DNA of 64,000 nt from Bacteroidaceae bacterium (GCA_017481875.1 JAFUOP010000038.1:1-64000), one strand, 5' to 3'. Shown: positions 32,184-41,270, counted from the first letter of the stretch. Numbers and translations are program-made. Notes: generated by a model not told the origin, from the sequence alone.

Positions 32184-34309
32184 GAAAAACTTTACTTGCA
32201 TTAGCCACCTTGTGTATAGCACTTTTCACACAAGCACAAGATGTGAACACAATGTATATCAACTACAAAAGCGGAGAAACCGTTGAAGTGGAAGTTGCAG
32301 AGGTTGAAAGTATTACATTTACTAAACCTTTTAAAACAAATGATCTTTGGATTTCTCGCATCCATGAGAGTGGTAGATACAACTGGATCACTTCACACGG
32401 TGAGAACGTTCACTTCTGGCATAACCCCATTGGCGTAAACACTCACAGTAGCACAAACGCTGCTTTTGGCGATGCTAAAGATTGTGCTAAAGACAACATC
32501 GATGATATCCGCGTTATAGACATTCTCTACAACAAAGATAGCGACTTGGACGACTACATAGGCGTATGCTTGCAGGACGGTACATCACACAGCGAGTTCA
32601 CACAGATGGAGGAGCATAACTTAGGTATTGCCTATACAATGGCTGACATCGAGGTTGACATCGTAACTGAGGAGGGTTTGGCCGTTGAGACAGACCAGAA
32701 CAAGTTTATCAAACTCAAAGGCAGCGTGGTTACTCCTACAACTTACAACTTCGGCGACTACCACCGTTCATCAATCGGCCGCCGTCCCATTATTATGGCA
32801 GAGTTGTACCAAGAGAAAAATGGCCAAAAGACTACTATCAAGACAGCTTACATCGTTCTTCAGATTGTTACTGACATGACAACCGGTGGCGGTGTGGGAG
32901 GAGGCTCCAACACTTATGAAACAACTTTCAACGAGTACAATTTCACCACAACAGATTACTTCGGTAAGGAGGTTGACTTCTGCGATGGCGACGTTGTTGA
33001 AATCACAGCGGAGCAGATGAACTATGTTTACACAGGTGAGAAAGTTTCTAAGGAAGAGTTTGCAAGCAACTATCTATTCTATCCTACTTCTACTTCTATA
33101 AGAATCAACGGTAAGACATACATCACAACCGAGGGTGTAAGCTACTCTGCAAACGTTGGTGCTGAAACAACTTACGGTTTGACATGGGCTCTTGATGCTG
33201 ATTATATCTGGAACAATGCAGGTACAACACCTAAAGCAACAGCTATCTACAGGCACAAGAGCAAAGACCACTACGTAATCATCAATCTCACAACTAAGCA
33301 GGCTATTCCTTCTCACAAGGCAGATCTCCAGCTCAACAGCGAGAAGATTGAGGAGTATTGGAAGAACGATTTGACTATTGCCGACTTCACCACACGCGTG
33401 CCTTATTTTGGAGAGAACACAAGTGAACAATGCGTTTTTGAGAACGATATTTTAACCCTCTTCAGAGAGAACAAGGATCCCAAAACTCTCTTGGAGAAGA
33501 AGATTAACACAAGCATCTACAAAGTAAGCTCTGTAACAGGCGTTTCTAATGTTGATGTAGAATATGTTATCACGGGTGCTACTTGCTCAGGCCAGAAGAC
33601 AAAAGGTACATTCAGAGTTGTAAATGGCACAATCCTCAACTACCGTGTAAGCGGCACAGATCACTTCATTGCAGAGTTGAGAGGCAATTCAGTATTCTTC
33701 AACAACGATCACACTGACAACGTAATTGCAGAAGAGTTGCTCAACACAAACAACCTCGTTGTAACATTCGACGTTAAGGCAGAGTTTGAGAGCTGCCTCG
33801 GTACATATGCCATTCCTACAGAGGGTGGTGCAGCCTTCGATGTTCACTATGTCCGCCCCATAAATGTAAAAAATAGCACATCGGTATCATTCCAGGACGG
33901 TGTTGATTTTGGTGGTGAAGGCACATTGTTAAAGACTTCTGACGTTATTGCTTTGTTCGACTGGCGTAACCGAGAAATTACAAAAGATAGCTACCTCTTT
34001 GGTTATTATGGCATCAGCCGTGTAACAGTTGATAACAGCAAAATCACATGCAACGTGGAATCTGGTAACAACATCATGCTACCTGTTGGTATAAAGGCAG
34101 GTATTGTCGATAACGGAGCAAAAAATGATGCTAGCTTAGCACCTATACTGGGTAATTTAGCTAACGATGAATGGCTATTCTACTACAATTACAGCGGTAC
34201 CGTTCTTCAGGAGAATATCTCAATCAACTTCCCCGTTATCGTTGAGTACTGGTGGGGTAAGGTTGTTACAGAAACAGTTACTGTAACGGTAAAAAAGGCA
34301 AATTACTAA
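32180..34309 (+). CDS. Large secreted protein of unknown function without sorting tail
   Basis: A 709-residue protein with a signal peptide (1-19, ending FTQA) and a leader unit YINYKSGETVEVEVAEVESITFTKP resembling that of the upstream 158-aa protein. The rest (from about residue 55) looks like several beta-sandwich domains separated by a TTGGGVGGGS linker near 235. A repeated theme is ITAEQMNYVYTGEKV / INGKTYITTEGVS / YIWNNAGTTP, and the last domain ends VIVEYWWGKVVTETVTVTVKK. I do not recognise the family; adhesin or structural surface protein is the likely class. It ends without a T9SS tail although its coupled neighbour has one. By eye, the body uses more ATC, CTT and GTT codons than neighbouring genes, suggesting a different origin from its leader. 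Confidence 0.8.
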   Translation: MRKTLLALATLCIALFTQAQDVNTMYINYKSGETVEVEVAEVESITFTKPFKTNDLWISRIHESGRYNWITSHGENVHFWHNPIGVNTHSSTNAAFGDAKDCAKDNIDDIRVIDILYNKDSDLDDYIGVCLQDGTSHSEFTQMEEHNLGIAYTMADIEVDIVTEEGLAVETDQNKFIKLKGSVVTPTTYNFGDYHRSSIGRRPIIMAELYQEKNGQKTTIKTAYIVLQIVTDMTTGGGVGGGSNTYETTFNEYNFTTTDYFGKEVDFCDGDVVEITAEQMNYVYTGEKVSKEEFASNYLFYPTSTSIRINGKTYITTEGVSYSANVGAETTYGLTWALDADYIWNNAGTTPKATAIYRHKSKDHYVIINLTTKQAIPSHKADLQLNSEKIEEYWKNDLTIADFTTRVPYFGENTSEQCVFENDILTLFRENKDPKTLLEKKINTSIYKVSSVTGVSNVDVEYVITGATCSGQKTKGTFRVVNGTILNYRVSGTDHFIAELRGNSVFFNNDHTDNVIAEELLNTNNLVVTFDVKAEFESCLGTYAIPTEGGAAFDVHYVRPINVKNSTSVSFQDGVDFGGEGTLLKTSDVIALFDWRNREITKDSYLFGYYGISRVTVDNSKITCNVESGNNIMLPVGIKAGIVDNGAKNDASLAPILGNLANDEWLFYYNYSGTVLQENISINFPVIVEYWWGKVVTETVTVTVKKANY

Positions 34310-34320
34310 CGTATAAAATG

Positions 34321-34362
34321 ATAGAAAAAAGATTGAGGGCTAGCCCTCAATCTTTTTTCTAT
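34321..34362. terminator. 42-bp perfect palindrome terminator
   Basis: Perfect self-complementarity over 42 bases centred on GGGCTAGCCC with A6/T6 flanks, 11 bases after the stop of the 709-aa gene. It ends four bases before the sorting-tail relic. Confidence 0.85.
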
Positions 34363-34366
34363 CTCC

Positions 34367-34440
34367 CCACAAACAACAGCTGCTGCATATCACTCGAAAG
34401 CATGGCAGCAGGCCTGTACATTATTAATTATAACAAAGAT
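34367..34440 (+). pseudogene. Untranslated relic of a T9SS sorting tail (68-bp repeat, copy 2)
   Basis: The segment 34367-34434 repeats 32086-32153 and, in the equivalent frame, still reads SLES-MAAGL-YIINYN followed by KDITIEL, a plausible sorting-tail end. No start codon or open body precedes it: upstream are a stop codon and a 42-bp palindrome. The frame runs on to a stop at 34486-34488, inside the 3' end of the convergent histidine-kinase gene. Two of the three differences from copy 1 change residues (L-T to M-A), so it is a diverged paralogous tail rather than a very recent copy. Confidence 0.75.
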
Positions 34441-34465
34441 ATCACTATTGAATTGATATTATTGT

Positions 34466-35734
34466 TTATATACCAAACCCTATTTTAAACAAATGCCTGC
34501 CCTCGTTGAATGAGTATTCCACCTTCATTTTATAACTGCGGGCAATGGAACCCACTAGAGCAAGACCAAGCCCTGTGTTACCCGTTTTGCCCTGCTTATA
34601 AAAGCGGTGGAACAGGCGTGTTGAATCTAAAGCCTCACTGCCACTATTAGCAAAAATGAGGGTGCTGCCTGTGGTGTAAACAGATATTTTGCCACCGCCG
34701 GGCGAGTGAAGGAAGGCATTCTTCAATAGGTTGGTTACAAAAATGGTTGCAAGTTCCTCGTTCATGCGGAACACAAGACGTTGCGGCAAATCTACCACGC
34801 ACTCTATTCCTCGCCCAGCATATATCTCGGAATAGGTTTCAGCCTCTTCCCTTATTAGTTCTGCTATATTTACATCGGCAACCTCAGGAAACTGCCCGTT
34901 ATCTATTTTTGCAAGCAACAGAAGGGTGCGGTTCAGGCGCACCAAACGACGCAATGCCTGCTGCATTTTGTTAAGCTCAGCAGCCTGTTCGTTGGTCAAC
35001 GCCGTGTTATCGAGCAGCCACTCTATGCGGTTACCAAGCACGGCAAGCGGTGTTTGCAATTCGTGCGATGCATTGCCTATAAACTGTTTTTGCTGTTCAA
35101 AGTAGCTCTCGGCACGGGTTATTGTGGCTCTTGCCGAATCTATGAGATTGCGGAACTCCACCACCGATGGCGATGCAGGGAAGTTACTCACTCCCTTACC
35201 GGGCGTGTACTGTTCGAGCCAGCCAAGCAGGCGATAGAGCGGGCGCATACTGCGGTGGAACACAAAGATTGTGGCAAGGAATATTGTGAGCACTATAGCC
35301 AGGAAGAGCACCAAAATGTGCCAGAATACTGAGGACAAGAGGTCTTCGCGCTCAAATGTGGGCATTACCACCTGTAGGCGGTACATTGCGCCATCGGCAT
35401 CGGAAAAGCAGGTAGTGAGCACACGAGCCGGCTCGGTCTCTCGTTTTTCGTGGATATACACAAGTGAGTCGCTGTATTGCATTGAAGGCACAACGGATTT
35501 GTCGTGCCCCAGGAACTCCAGCACGTAGCTGTTGTTGGTACCATCGCCCACGGCAGGCAACTCCTTGCCTGCAAGCGTACGACGCATTATAAGCTCTGCA
35601 TAGCCCTCGAGGCTGTCGTCGGCTTCGTCGTTTATCTCCTCTACCATTGCAAAGTAGAAAACCACCGACCAAAGGGCCAAAATGGGCAAGAGTGCCACCG
35701 CCAGGCGCACAAGAATTGTATTCAATAGTTTCAT
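34466..35734 (-). CDS. Sensor histidine kinase, OmpR-partner type
   Basis: The frame opens at 35749, but the ATG at 35732-35734 overlaps the response-regulator stop as ATGA and starts the first membrane helix (MKLLNTILVRLAVALLPILALW), so I use it. About 422 residues: helix 1 (9-28), a periplasmic sensor region (about 30-135), helix 2 (about 138-160), a short HAMP-like linker, the dimerisation domain with the phospho-acceptor His in NASHELQTPLAVL (near 224), and an ATPase domain with the N-box NLLKNAFLHSPGGG and the G-box GNTGLGLALV. It pairs with the upstream regulator. The stimulus is not evident. Confidence 0.93.
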   Translation of the reverse strand: MKLLNTILVRLAVALLPILALWSVVFYFAMVEEINDEADDSLEGYAELIMRRTLAGKELPAVGDGTNNSYVLEFLGHDKSVVPSMQYSDSLVYIHEKRETEPARVLTTCFSDADGAMYRLQVVMPTFEREDLLSSVFWHILVLFLAIVLTIFLATIFVFHRSMRPLYRLLGWLEQYTPGKGVSNFPASPSVVEFRNLIDSARATITRAESYFEQQKQFIGNASHELQTPLAVLGNRIEWLLDNTALTNEQAAELNKMQQALRRLVRLNRTLLLLAKIDNGQFPEVADVNIAELIREEAETYSEIYAGRGIECVVDLPQRLVFRMNEELATIFVTNLLKNAFLHSPGGGKISVYTTGSTLIFANSGSEALDSTRLFHRFYKQGKTGNTGLGLALVGSIARSYKMKVEYSFNEGRHLFKIGFGI

Positions 35735-36414
35735 GGCTCTACCTCGCAAAATTTATAACCAAAACCATAGACCGCCTTCACATTGTATGTGGCAGCCGCA
35801 TCGGCAAGCCTTTTTCTCAAGTTTTTTATTTGTGCATAAACAAACTGAAAATTGTCGGCAGCATCAATATGGTCGCCCCAAACAGACTCGGCAAGCACAG
35901 CTTTATCGACAATGTGGCCCGGGCGTTGCATAAAATAGAGCAAGATATCAAACTCTTTTTTGAGCAGTGGCACATCGCTGCCGGCCACCGACACTCGGCG
36001 ACTATCTATATTCAGTTCTATGTTACCGGCCTTCATCTGCCTGGACACAGCAGCACTACCCCTGCGCAATACGCTTTTTATACGCGCCGACAGCTCGGCT
36101 ATATAAAAAGGCTTGGCAAGGTAGTCATCGGCACCGAGGTCGAGCCCCGCAACCTTGTCGTCTATGGAGTCGCGTGCCGATATTATTATTACGCGGTCGC
36201 CCTTGTCGAGAGATTTTATGTGTTCAAGCAATTTAAGACCGTTACCATCGGGCAACATTATATCGAGCAGAATGCAGTCGTAGCTGTAACCCGCTATTTT
36301 ATCTTCAGCATCGAAGAATGTGGCGGCACTCTCCACCACATAACCCTCGCTACGCAGTGCGCGGCACATTATCTCGTTCAGCGAGGCGTCGTCTTCTATT
36401 ATAAGCAGCTTCAT
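35731..36414 (-). CDS. OmpR/PhoB-family response regulator
   Basis: A 227-residue regulator. The receiver domain (1-120) has the acidic pair DD near 8, the phospho-acceptor Asp in CILLDIMLPDG (near 51), the conserved S/T in VIIISARDS and Lys in YLAKPF. The winged-helix domain (about 130-225) has LLKKEFDILLYFMQRPGHIVDKAVLAESVWG and YGFGYKF. It is cotranscribed with the kinase, overlapping by four bases. A TACGTTTG -7 element at 36433-36440 lies just upstream, giving a very short leader. PepSY-like genes on the far side of the secreted-protein pair are possible targets, by family association only. Confidence 0.95.
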   Translation of the reverse strand: MKLLIIEDDASLNEIMCRALRSEGYVVESAATFFDAEDKIAGYSYDCILLDIMLPDGNGLKLLEHIKSLDKGDRVIIISARDSIDDKVAGLDLGADDYLAKPFYIAELSARIKSVLRRGSAAVSRQMKAGNIELNIDSRRVSVAGSDVPLLKKEFDILLYFMQRPGHIVDKAVLAESVWGDHIDAADNFQFVYAQIKNLRKRLADAAATYNVKAVYGFGYKFCEVEP

Positions 36415-36432
36415 AGTAAAAAGTATTTACTG

Positions 36433-36440
36433 CAAACGTA
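36433..36440 (-). promoter_or_regulatory. -7 element of the two-component operon
   Basis: TACGTTTG on the minus strand (36440-36433), an exact TAnnTTTG match about 19 bases before the regulator start; no clear -33 box. Confidence 0.4.
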
Positions 36441-36481
36441 CAACCTGATTTTGAAAAGAAATTGAAATTCCCTTGCAAAAA

Positions 36482-38641
36482 TCAAAGGCTGCCGTAATGC
36501 TCCACAAGGTCGAAATCGAGTTGCTTGCGGTCGAGGTTGGCACGCGCTATGCGCACACGCACTGCATCGCCTATGGTGTAACGCCCGTGCTTGCGGCGGC
36601 CCACGAGGCAGTAGTTTGCATCGTCAAACTCGTAGTAATCGTCTTGCAGTGTGCGCACAGGAATCATACCCTCGCACTTGTTATCGTTTATTTCGGCATA
36701 TATACCCCACTCGGTAACGCCACTTATCACGGCATCGAACTCCTCGCCTATGTGCTCGCTCATAAACTCCACCTGCTTGTATTTAATGCTTGCACGCTCG
36801 GCATTGGCTGCCACCTGCTCCTGTGCCGAGCAGTGGTCGCAGAAATCCTCGTACTTGGGAAGGCTCACCGAGCGGGAACCCTGCAACAGGTAGCGTGTCA
36901 GCAGGCGGTGGACAAGAAGGTCGGGGTAGCGGCGTATGGGCGATGTAAAGTGTGTGTAGTAACGGAATGCAAGGCCGTAGTGCCCTATATTTTCGGTGGA
37001 GTAACGCGCCTTTTGCATTGTGCGCACAGATATCTGTTCTATAACGTTCTGCTCTTTAGTGCCGTGCACCTCCTTGAGCAGGTTGTTCATAGCCGTAGCC
37101 GACGTAGTGCGCCCCGAGCCACTGCGCATCTTGTAGCCCAGCTTGCTCACAAATTTAGAGAGCATAGCAAGTTTTTCGGGGTCGGGCTGGTCGTGTATGC
37201 GATAGACAAAGGTTTTGGGGCTGTTGCCCGGGGCACGGCGGCCTATTCTTTCGGCCACAGTGCGGTTGGCAAGGAGCATAAACTCCTCTATAAGCTGGTG
37301 CGACTCATTGCTCTCGCTGAAATAAACCGACAGAGGCTTGCCCGCCTCGTCGAGGCGGAAATGCACCTCGGCTTGCTGGAAGTCTATGGCACCTGCATCG
37401 AAACGCTTACTGCGCATAACTTGTGCAAGTGAATTGAGCAAAGAAATCTCTTTGTAAAACTCGCCCTCGCCTTTTTCTATTATCTGCTGCACCTCGTCGT
37501 AGCAGAAACGGCGGTTGCTGTTTATCACTGAACGGCAAATGCGATACTCCTTCACTTCGGCTTTTTCGTTCATTGTGAAGATGACCGAATAGGTGAGCTT
37601 ATCTTCGTGTGGGCGCAAGGAGCAGAGGAAGTTGCAAAGCCTTTCGGGCAGCATAGGTATTGTTCTATCTACAAGGTAGATTGATGTGGCACGCTTAAAG
37701 GCCTCTTTGTCTATGGTGCTGCCCTCGGTAACGTAGAACGATACATCGGCAATGTGCACACCCACCTCCCACAAACCGCCGGGGAGGGGGCGCACCGACA
37801 GCGCATCGTCAAAATCCTTGGCATCATCGGGGTCGATGGTAAATGTGGTTACCTCGCGGAAATCCTCGCGGGCGGCAATCTCCTCGGGGGTGATACCCAC
37901 CGGTAGCCTCTCGGCAGCCTGTTCCACTGCGGCGGGGTATGTATAAGGAAGGCCGAATTCCGCAAGAATAGCGTTCATCTCGGTATCATTTTCGCCCGCC
38001 TTGCCTAAGATATCCAGCACCTTACCCACGGGATTTTTGCTCTCGGCAGGCCACTCAAGCAGTTTCACAACCGCCTTGTCGCCGTTCTTTCCACCTTTTA
38101 AAAGGTCTTTGGGAATAAATATATCAAAAGGCATCAAACGGTTCTCAGTGAGCAGAAAAGCATAGTGCTTTTCCACGTGCAGCTCGCCCACAAAGGTATC
38201 GTGCGCACGCTTAAGCACTTCCACCACCTCTCCTTCGCGACCACGACCGCGACGATTGGCAAAGAGCGCGAGACGCACATAATCGTCGGTGAGAGCGTGC
38301 CCCGAATTGCGTTCCGTAACAATTACCGGCTCGCTGTCATCTTCGGGGTAAAAAAGGTTGTAACCGTTATTGTTGCGCTGGAATGTACCCAGCATAGAAG
38401 TGCTGCTGTTGGCAAGCTGGTAGCGGCGGAAAGCCGGCTCAATGAGATAGCCATCGAACACAAGGTCGTCGAGAATACTCACGCACAGCGTGCGTGCCGA
38501 TGACGATGTGAGGGCAAGCTCCTTGAAAATCTCCTTTGTACTTATCGGCTCACCTTCGTGCCTGTTAAAGAACTCCACAAGCATATCCACAAGCACGCGC
38601 TTGTTCATTCGCCCCTTTGATTTTCCACCTTTCTTTGCCAT
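36482..38641 (-). CDS. rnr: Ribonuclease R
   Basis: A 719-residue processive 3'-5' exoribonuclease of the RNB family that degrades structured RNA. A basic N-terminus (AKKGGKSKGRMNKR) precedes a winged-helix region, cold-shock domains, and the RNB catalytic domain with TFTIDPDDAKDFDDALSVRPL (the four Asp metal ligands, near 252-262), VGVHIADVSFYV near 279, and FRYYTHFTSPIRRYPDLLVHRLL near 570. A C-terminal S1 domain ends EGMIPVRTL ... RVRIARANLDRKQLDFDLVE. It is complete and the length is typical. Confidence 0.96.
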   Translation of the reverse strand: MAKKGGKSKGRMNKRVLVDMLVEFFNRHEGEPISTKEIFKELALTSSSARTLCVSILDDLVFDGYLIEPAFRRYQLANSSTSMLGTFQRNNNGYNLFYPEDDSEPVIVTERNSGHALTDDYVRLALFANRRGRGREGEVVEVLKRAHDTFVGELHVEKHYAFLLTENRLMPFDIFIPKDLLKGGKNGDKAVVKLLEWPAESKNPVGKVLDILGKAGENDTEMNAILAEFGLPYTYPAAVEQAAERLPVGITPEEIAAREDFREVTTFTIDPDDAKDFDDALSVRPLPGGLWEVGVHIADVSFYVTEGSTIDKEAFKRATSIYLVDRTIPMLPERLCNFLCSLRPHEDKLTYSVIFTMNEKAEVKEYRICRSVINSNRRFCYDEVQQIIEKGEGEFYKEISLLNSLAQVMRSKRFDAGAIDFQQAEVHFRLDEAGKPLSVYFSESNESHQLIEEFMLLANRTVAERIGRRAPGNSPKTFVYRIHDQPDPEKLAMLSKFVSKLGYKMRSGSGRTTSATAMNNLLKEVHGTKEQNVIEQISVRTMQKARYSTENIGHYGLAFRYYTHFTSPIRRYPDLLVHRLLTRYLLQGSRSVSLPKYEDFCDHCSAQEQVAANAERASIKYKQVEFMSEHIGEEFDAVISGVTEWGIYAEINDNKCEGMIPVRTLQDDYYEFDDANYCLVGRRKHGRYTIGDAVRVRIARANLDRKQLDFDLVEHYGSL

Positions 38642-38810
38642 AATTTCACTGTTTTATAGTTATAAATAACCCGCTTGCACCGTGCCTTTAAACGCACAGG
38701 CTATGCAATGTGCTAAATTACTAATAAAAAAAGATTGTGCAAGCTACAAGAGAAAAAAGCTGTGAAATTGGAATATTAAACTATGTAAAATTTTAAGAAA
38801 CTGTTTAAAT

Positions 38811-39161
38811 CTACGCCTTAAAATTGCGGCGGACAATATCAGCAAGCACCCTGCTGCGCTCGTGTGCATCGGCCTCATAGATAACCCCAATACAATTGGC
38901 ACCCACAAGCGCAGGCACGTGATTGGAAAGCTTGCCCACCGACAACTGCGACAGATTCTTTGTCGCACCGCAATAAATTGGTTCATACACAAAACGCATA
39001 CGCAAAAAATCGAAAGCACGGCGGGCAAAAAGAAAAACCGCCCCCTCGTCGGGGAAAGCATCTTCAACACCATTTACTTTGTCGAACAAAAAGAGAACAA
39101 AAGAGTACCTGTACCCCGATGCCCCGAATACCGAGAGAAGCGATTTTAATTTTTTAAGCAT
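38811..39161 (-). CDS. Small GIY-YIG-fold-like protein, probably catalytically degenerate
   Basis: A frame of 116 residues from the ATG at 39161 (a TTG three codons earlier is less likely). The order DEGAVFLFARRA, then EPIYCGATKNLS, then LSNHVPALVGANCIGVIY, then HERSRVLADI follows the layout of small GIY-YIG family proteins, where the first two strands carry G-I/V-Y and Y-I/C-G. Here the first motif is G-A-V, the arginine expected soon after YCG is absent, and the usual acidic residue near the end falls in LADIV. It is therefore probably inactive as a nuclease, or an unrelated fold that resembles one. It lies between RNase R and a divergent epimerase gene. Confidence 0.5.
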   Translation of the reverse strand: MLKKLKSLLSVFGASGYRYSFVLFLFDKVNGVEDAFPDEGAVFLFARRAFDFLRMRFVYEPIYCGATKNLSQLSVGKLSNHVPALVGANCIGVIYEADAHERSRVLADIVRRNFKA

Positions 39162-39270
39162 ATGATTCAAACAACAGCCACAAAGATAACCGGCAGCGCA
39201 CGGTGGCAGGTTGCTATATTACCAAAAACACTTTTTCGGGTATAAAATAGAGTAAACGACAAAAATGTTG

Positions 39271-39278
39271 TAAGTTTG
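39271..39278 (+). promoter_or_regulatory. -7 element of the epimerase gene
   Basis: TAAGTTTG, an exact TAnnTTTG match, 25 bases before the chosen ATG at 39303. This supports that start over the upstream in-frame position at 39276. Confidence 0.45.
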
Positions 39279-39302
39279 CACACAAAATATTGCAAAAAGA
39301 TA

Positions 39303-40316
39303 ATGAGCAAGAAAAAGATACTCGTAACAGGAGCGAGCGGCTTCATTGGCAGCTTCATTGTGGAGCAAGGAATTGCAGCCGGCTATGAGGTGTGGGCCGG
39401 CATAAGAGCCGGCAGCAGCCGCAAATACCTGCAACACCCCGAAACACGGTTCATAGAACTAAACATAAACAACGAGCAGAGGCTGCAAGAGCAGCTTGCC
39501 GCGTTCAAGAAAGAGAACGGCACGTGGGACTATGTGATACACGCCGCAGGCGTTACAAAATGTCTCGATAAAAAGGAGTTTTTACGAATAAACTACGAGG
39601 GTACAAAGAACCTTGTAGAGGCACTTAAAAAGAGCGAAACAGCCCCACAAAAGCTCATCTACCTGAGCTCGCTCAGCATATTCGGCCCGGTGAGGGAAGA
39701 GGAGCCGCACACACCCATAAAAGAGAGCGACCAGGCAATCCCCAACACCGCATACGGCCACAGCAAGCTAATGGCAGAGGCATACATAAAACACTGCGGG
39801 GTGCCATACATTATTCTGCGCCCCACAGGCGTGTATGGCCCGCGTGAGCGCGACTACTACCAAATGGCGGTGAGCATAAAAAAACACATAGACTTTGCCG
39901 TGGGCTATAAAAAACAGACCATCACATTCATTTATGTTAAAGACCTTGTAAAGGCCATATATCTTGCCGTGGAAAAAGAGGCCACCAACCGTTGCTACTT
40001 TGTGAGCGAGCCACGCGGGTACAGCAGCCGCAGTTTCAGCGACTACATACAAGAGAGCTTGGGCATAAATAGAGTGTTGCACATAACCGCGCCCCTGTTT
40101 GTGCTCAAAGCAATATCAACGGTGAGCGATTTTTTTGCCCGCATAACCAAAAAACCGGCAACACTCAACAGCGACAAATACAATATAATGAAGCAGCGCA
40201 ACTGGCTGTGCGACACCACACCCATAGAAGAGGAGCTTGGCTTTAAAGCCGACTACGACTTGCGCAAAGGAACAGAAGAGACAATACAATGGTATATACA
40301 AGAAAAATGGTTATAG
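39303..40316 (+). CDS. NAD-dependent epimerase/dehydratase (extended SDR)
   Basis: A 337-residue Rossmann protein. The cofactor motif GASGFIG is near residue 9, the catalytic Y-x-x-x-K is in AYGHSKLMAEAY near 149, and YIILRPTGVYGPRERDYY near 168 and FIYVKDLVKAIYLA near 208 are typical of the extended family. Members convert nucleotide sugars or sterol/flavonoid-like substrates; the substrate here cannot be read. The frame upstream of 39303 would overlap the -7 element and is rejected. Its 3' end overlaps the PAP2 gene, so the two are likely coupled. Confidence 0.85.
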   Translation: MSKKKILVTGASGFIGSFIVEQGIAAGYEVWAGIRAGSSRKYLQHPETRFIELNINNEQRLQEQLAAFKKENGTWDYVIHAAGVTKCLDKKEFLRINYEGTKNLVEALKKSETAPQKLIYLSSLSIFGPVREEEPHTPIKESDQAIPNTAYGHSKLMAEAYIKHCGVPYIILRPTGVYGPRERDYYQMAVSIKKHIDFAVGYKKQTITFIYVKDLVKAIYLAVEKEATNRCYFVSEPRGYSSRSFSDYIQESLGINRVLHITAPLFVLKAISTVSDFFARITKKPATLNSDKYNIMKQRNWLCDTTPIEEELGFKADYDLRKGTEETIQWYIQEKWL

Positions 40317-41254
40317 ATTTTTTTAAGAGAGAGGAAGGAAAAACACAATTCCTCGCCGTGGAGAGCCTCAACCTCATATACAACCTACTCACCACCCTGC
40401 TCATCATCATATTCTTCAACAGCCTGCAAAACCCACAAGAGATGCTTATGGGGCGTTTTTTCATAGCTGCAGGCACATTCACAGTCATATACCTTTATAC
40501 CCTCTACCCGTCGCCACTTACACGCTACCTGCGCATAGCATCGCAGATGGCATTGCTAGCCTACTGGTACCCCGACACCTTTGAATTCAACCGCATATTC
40601 CCCAACCTCGACCACCTATTTGCCACAGCCGAGTTCAGCATTTTCGGTTGCCAGCCCGCCATACTATTTGAGCAGGTATGCAGCCACCCACTGTGGCGCG
40701 AGGCCTTCAATATGGGCTATTGGGCATACTACCCAATGATATTCACTATGGTAACGTGGTATTTCTTCAAGCAGGCACGCGACGTGGAGCGTTGCACATT
40801 CGTAATTATGGCATCGTTCTTTATTTACTATTTTATATATATGTTTGTCCCTGTTGCCGGGCCGCAATTCTATTTCCCCGTGATAGGCGATGCCGTTGCC
40901 GCCGCAGGCCCCTACCCCGCAATAGGCGACTATTTTAACCTAAACCCCGAAATAACAATACCTCAAGCCAATAAAGGAGGCTTCTTCACATCGCTTGTAA
41001 ATGCAGCGCAAGAATCGGGCGAGCGGCCCACGGCAGCCTTCCCAAGCTCGCACATAGGAATATCCACAATACTTATGTTGCTTGCCCGCAGAAGCCACAA
41101 AGGGCTTATGTTCACACTACTACCCTTCTACCTATTGCTATGCTGCGCAACGGTGTATATAAAAGCACACTACCTGATAGACGGCATTGCCGGCGTGGCA
41201 AGCGGTGTTGCGATATATGCGCTCACAACATATTTATACAAGAAAACAGCGTGA
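40307..41254 (+). CDS. PAP2-superfamily membrane phosphatase (Aur1/inositol-phosphoceramide-synthase-like)
   Basis: A polytopic protein with about six helices. The PAP2 active-site motifs are present: ERPTAAFPSSHIGIST (with RP and S-S-H) near residue 245, and KAHYLIDGIAGVASG (with H and D) near 285; the GPQFYFP segment near 185 is seen in the Aur1-like branch. Such proteins dephosphorylate or transfer phospho-head groups on lipids at the periplasmic face. The frame can also start at 40289; I prefer 40307 because it overlaps the epimerase stop by only ten bases. A role in sphingolipid or undecaprenyl-phosphate metabolism is possible but not shown. Confidence 0.8.
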   Translation: MVIDFFKREEGKTQFLAVESLNLIYNLLTTLLIIIFFNSLQNPQEMLMGRFFIAAGTFTVIYLYTLYPSPLTRYLRIASQMALLAYWYPDTFEFNRIFPNLDHLFATAEFSIFGCQPAILFEQVCSHPLWREAFNMGYWAYYPMIFTMVTWYFFKQARDVERCTFVIMASFFIYYFIYMFVPVAGPQFYFPVIGDAVAAAGPYPAIGDYFNLNPEITIPQANKGGFFTSLVNAAQESGERPTAAFPSSHIGISTILMLLARRSHKGLMFTLLPFYLLLCCATVYIKAHYLIDGIAGVASGVAIYALTTYLYKKTA

Positions 41255-41270
41255 AAAAGTAAATTTCTTT

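Noticed and set aside
36473-37432. 319-codon open frame on the plus strand
   Set aside because: Antisense to the C-terminal half of RNase R; the low-complexity Val/Ala/His/Cys product is typical of a shadow frame.
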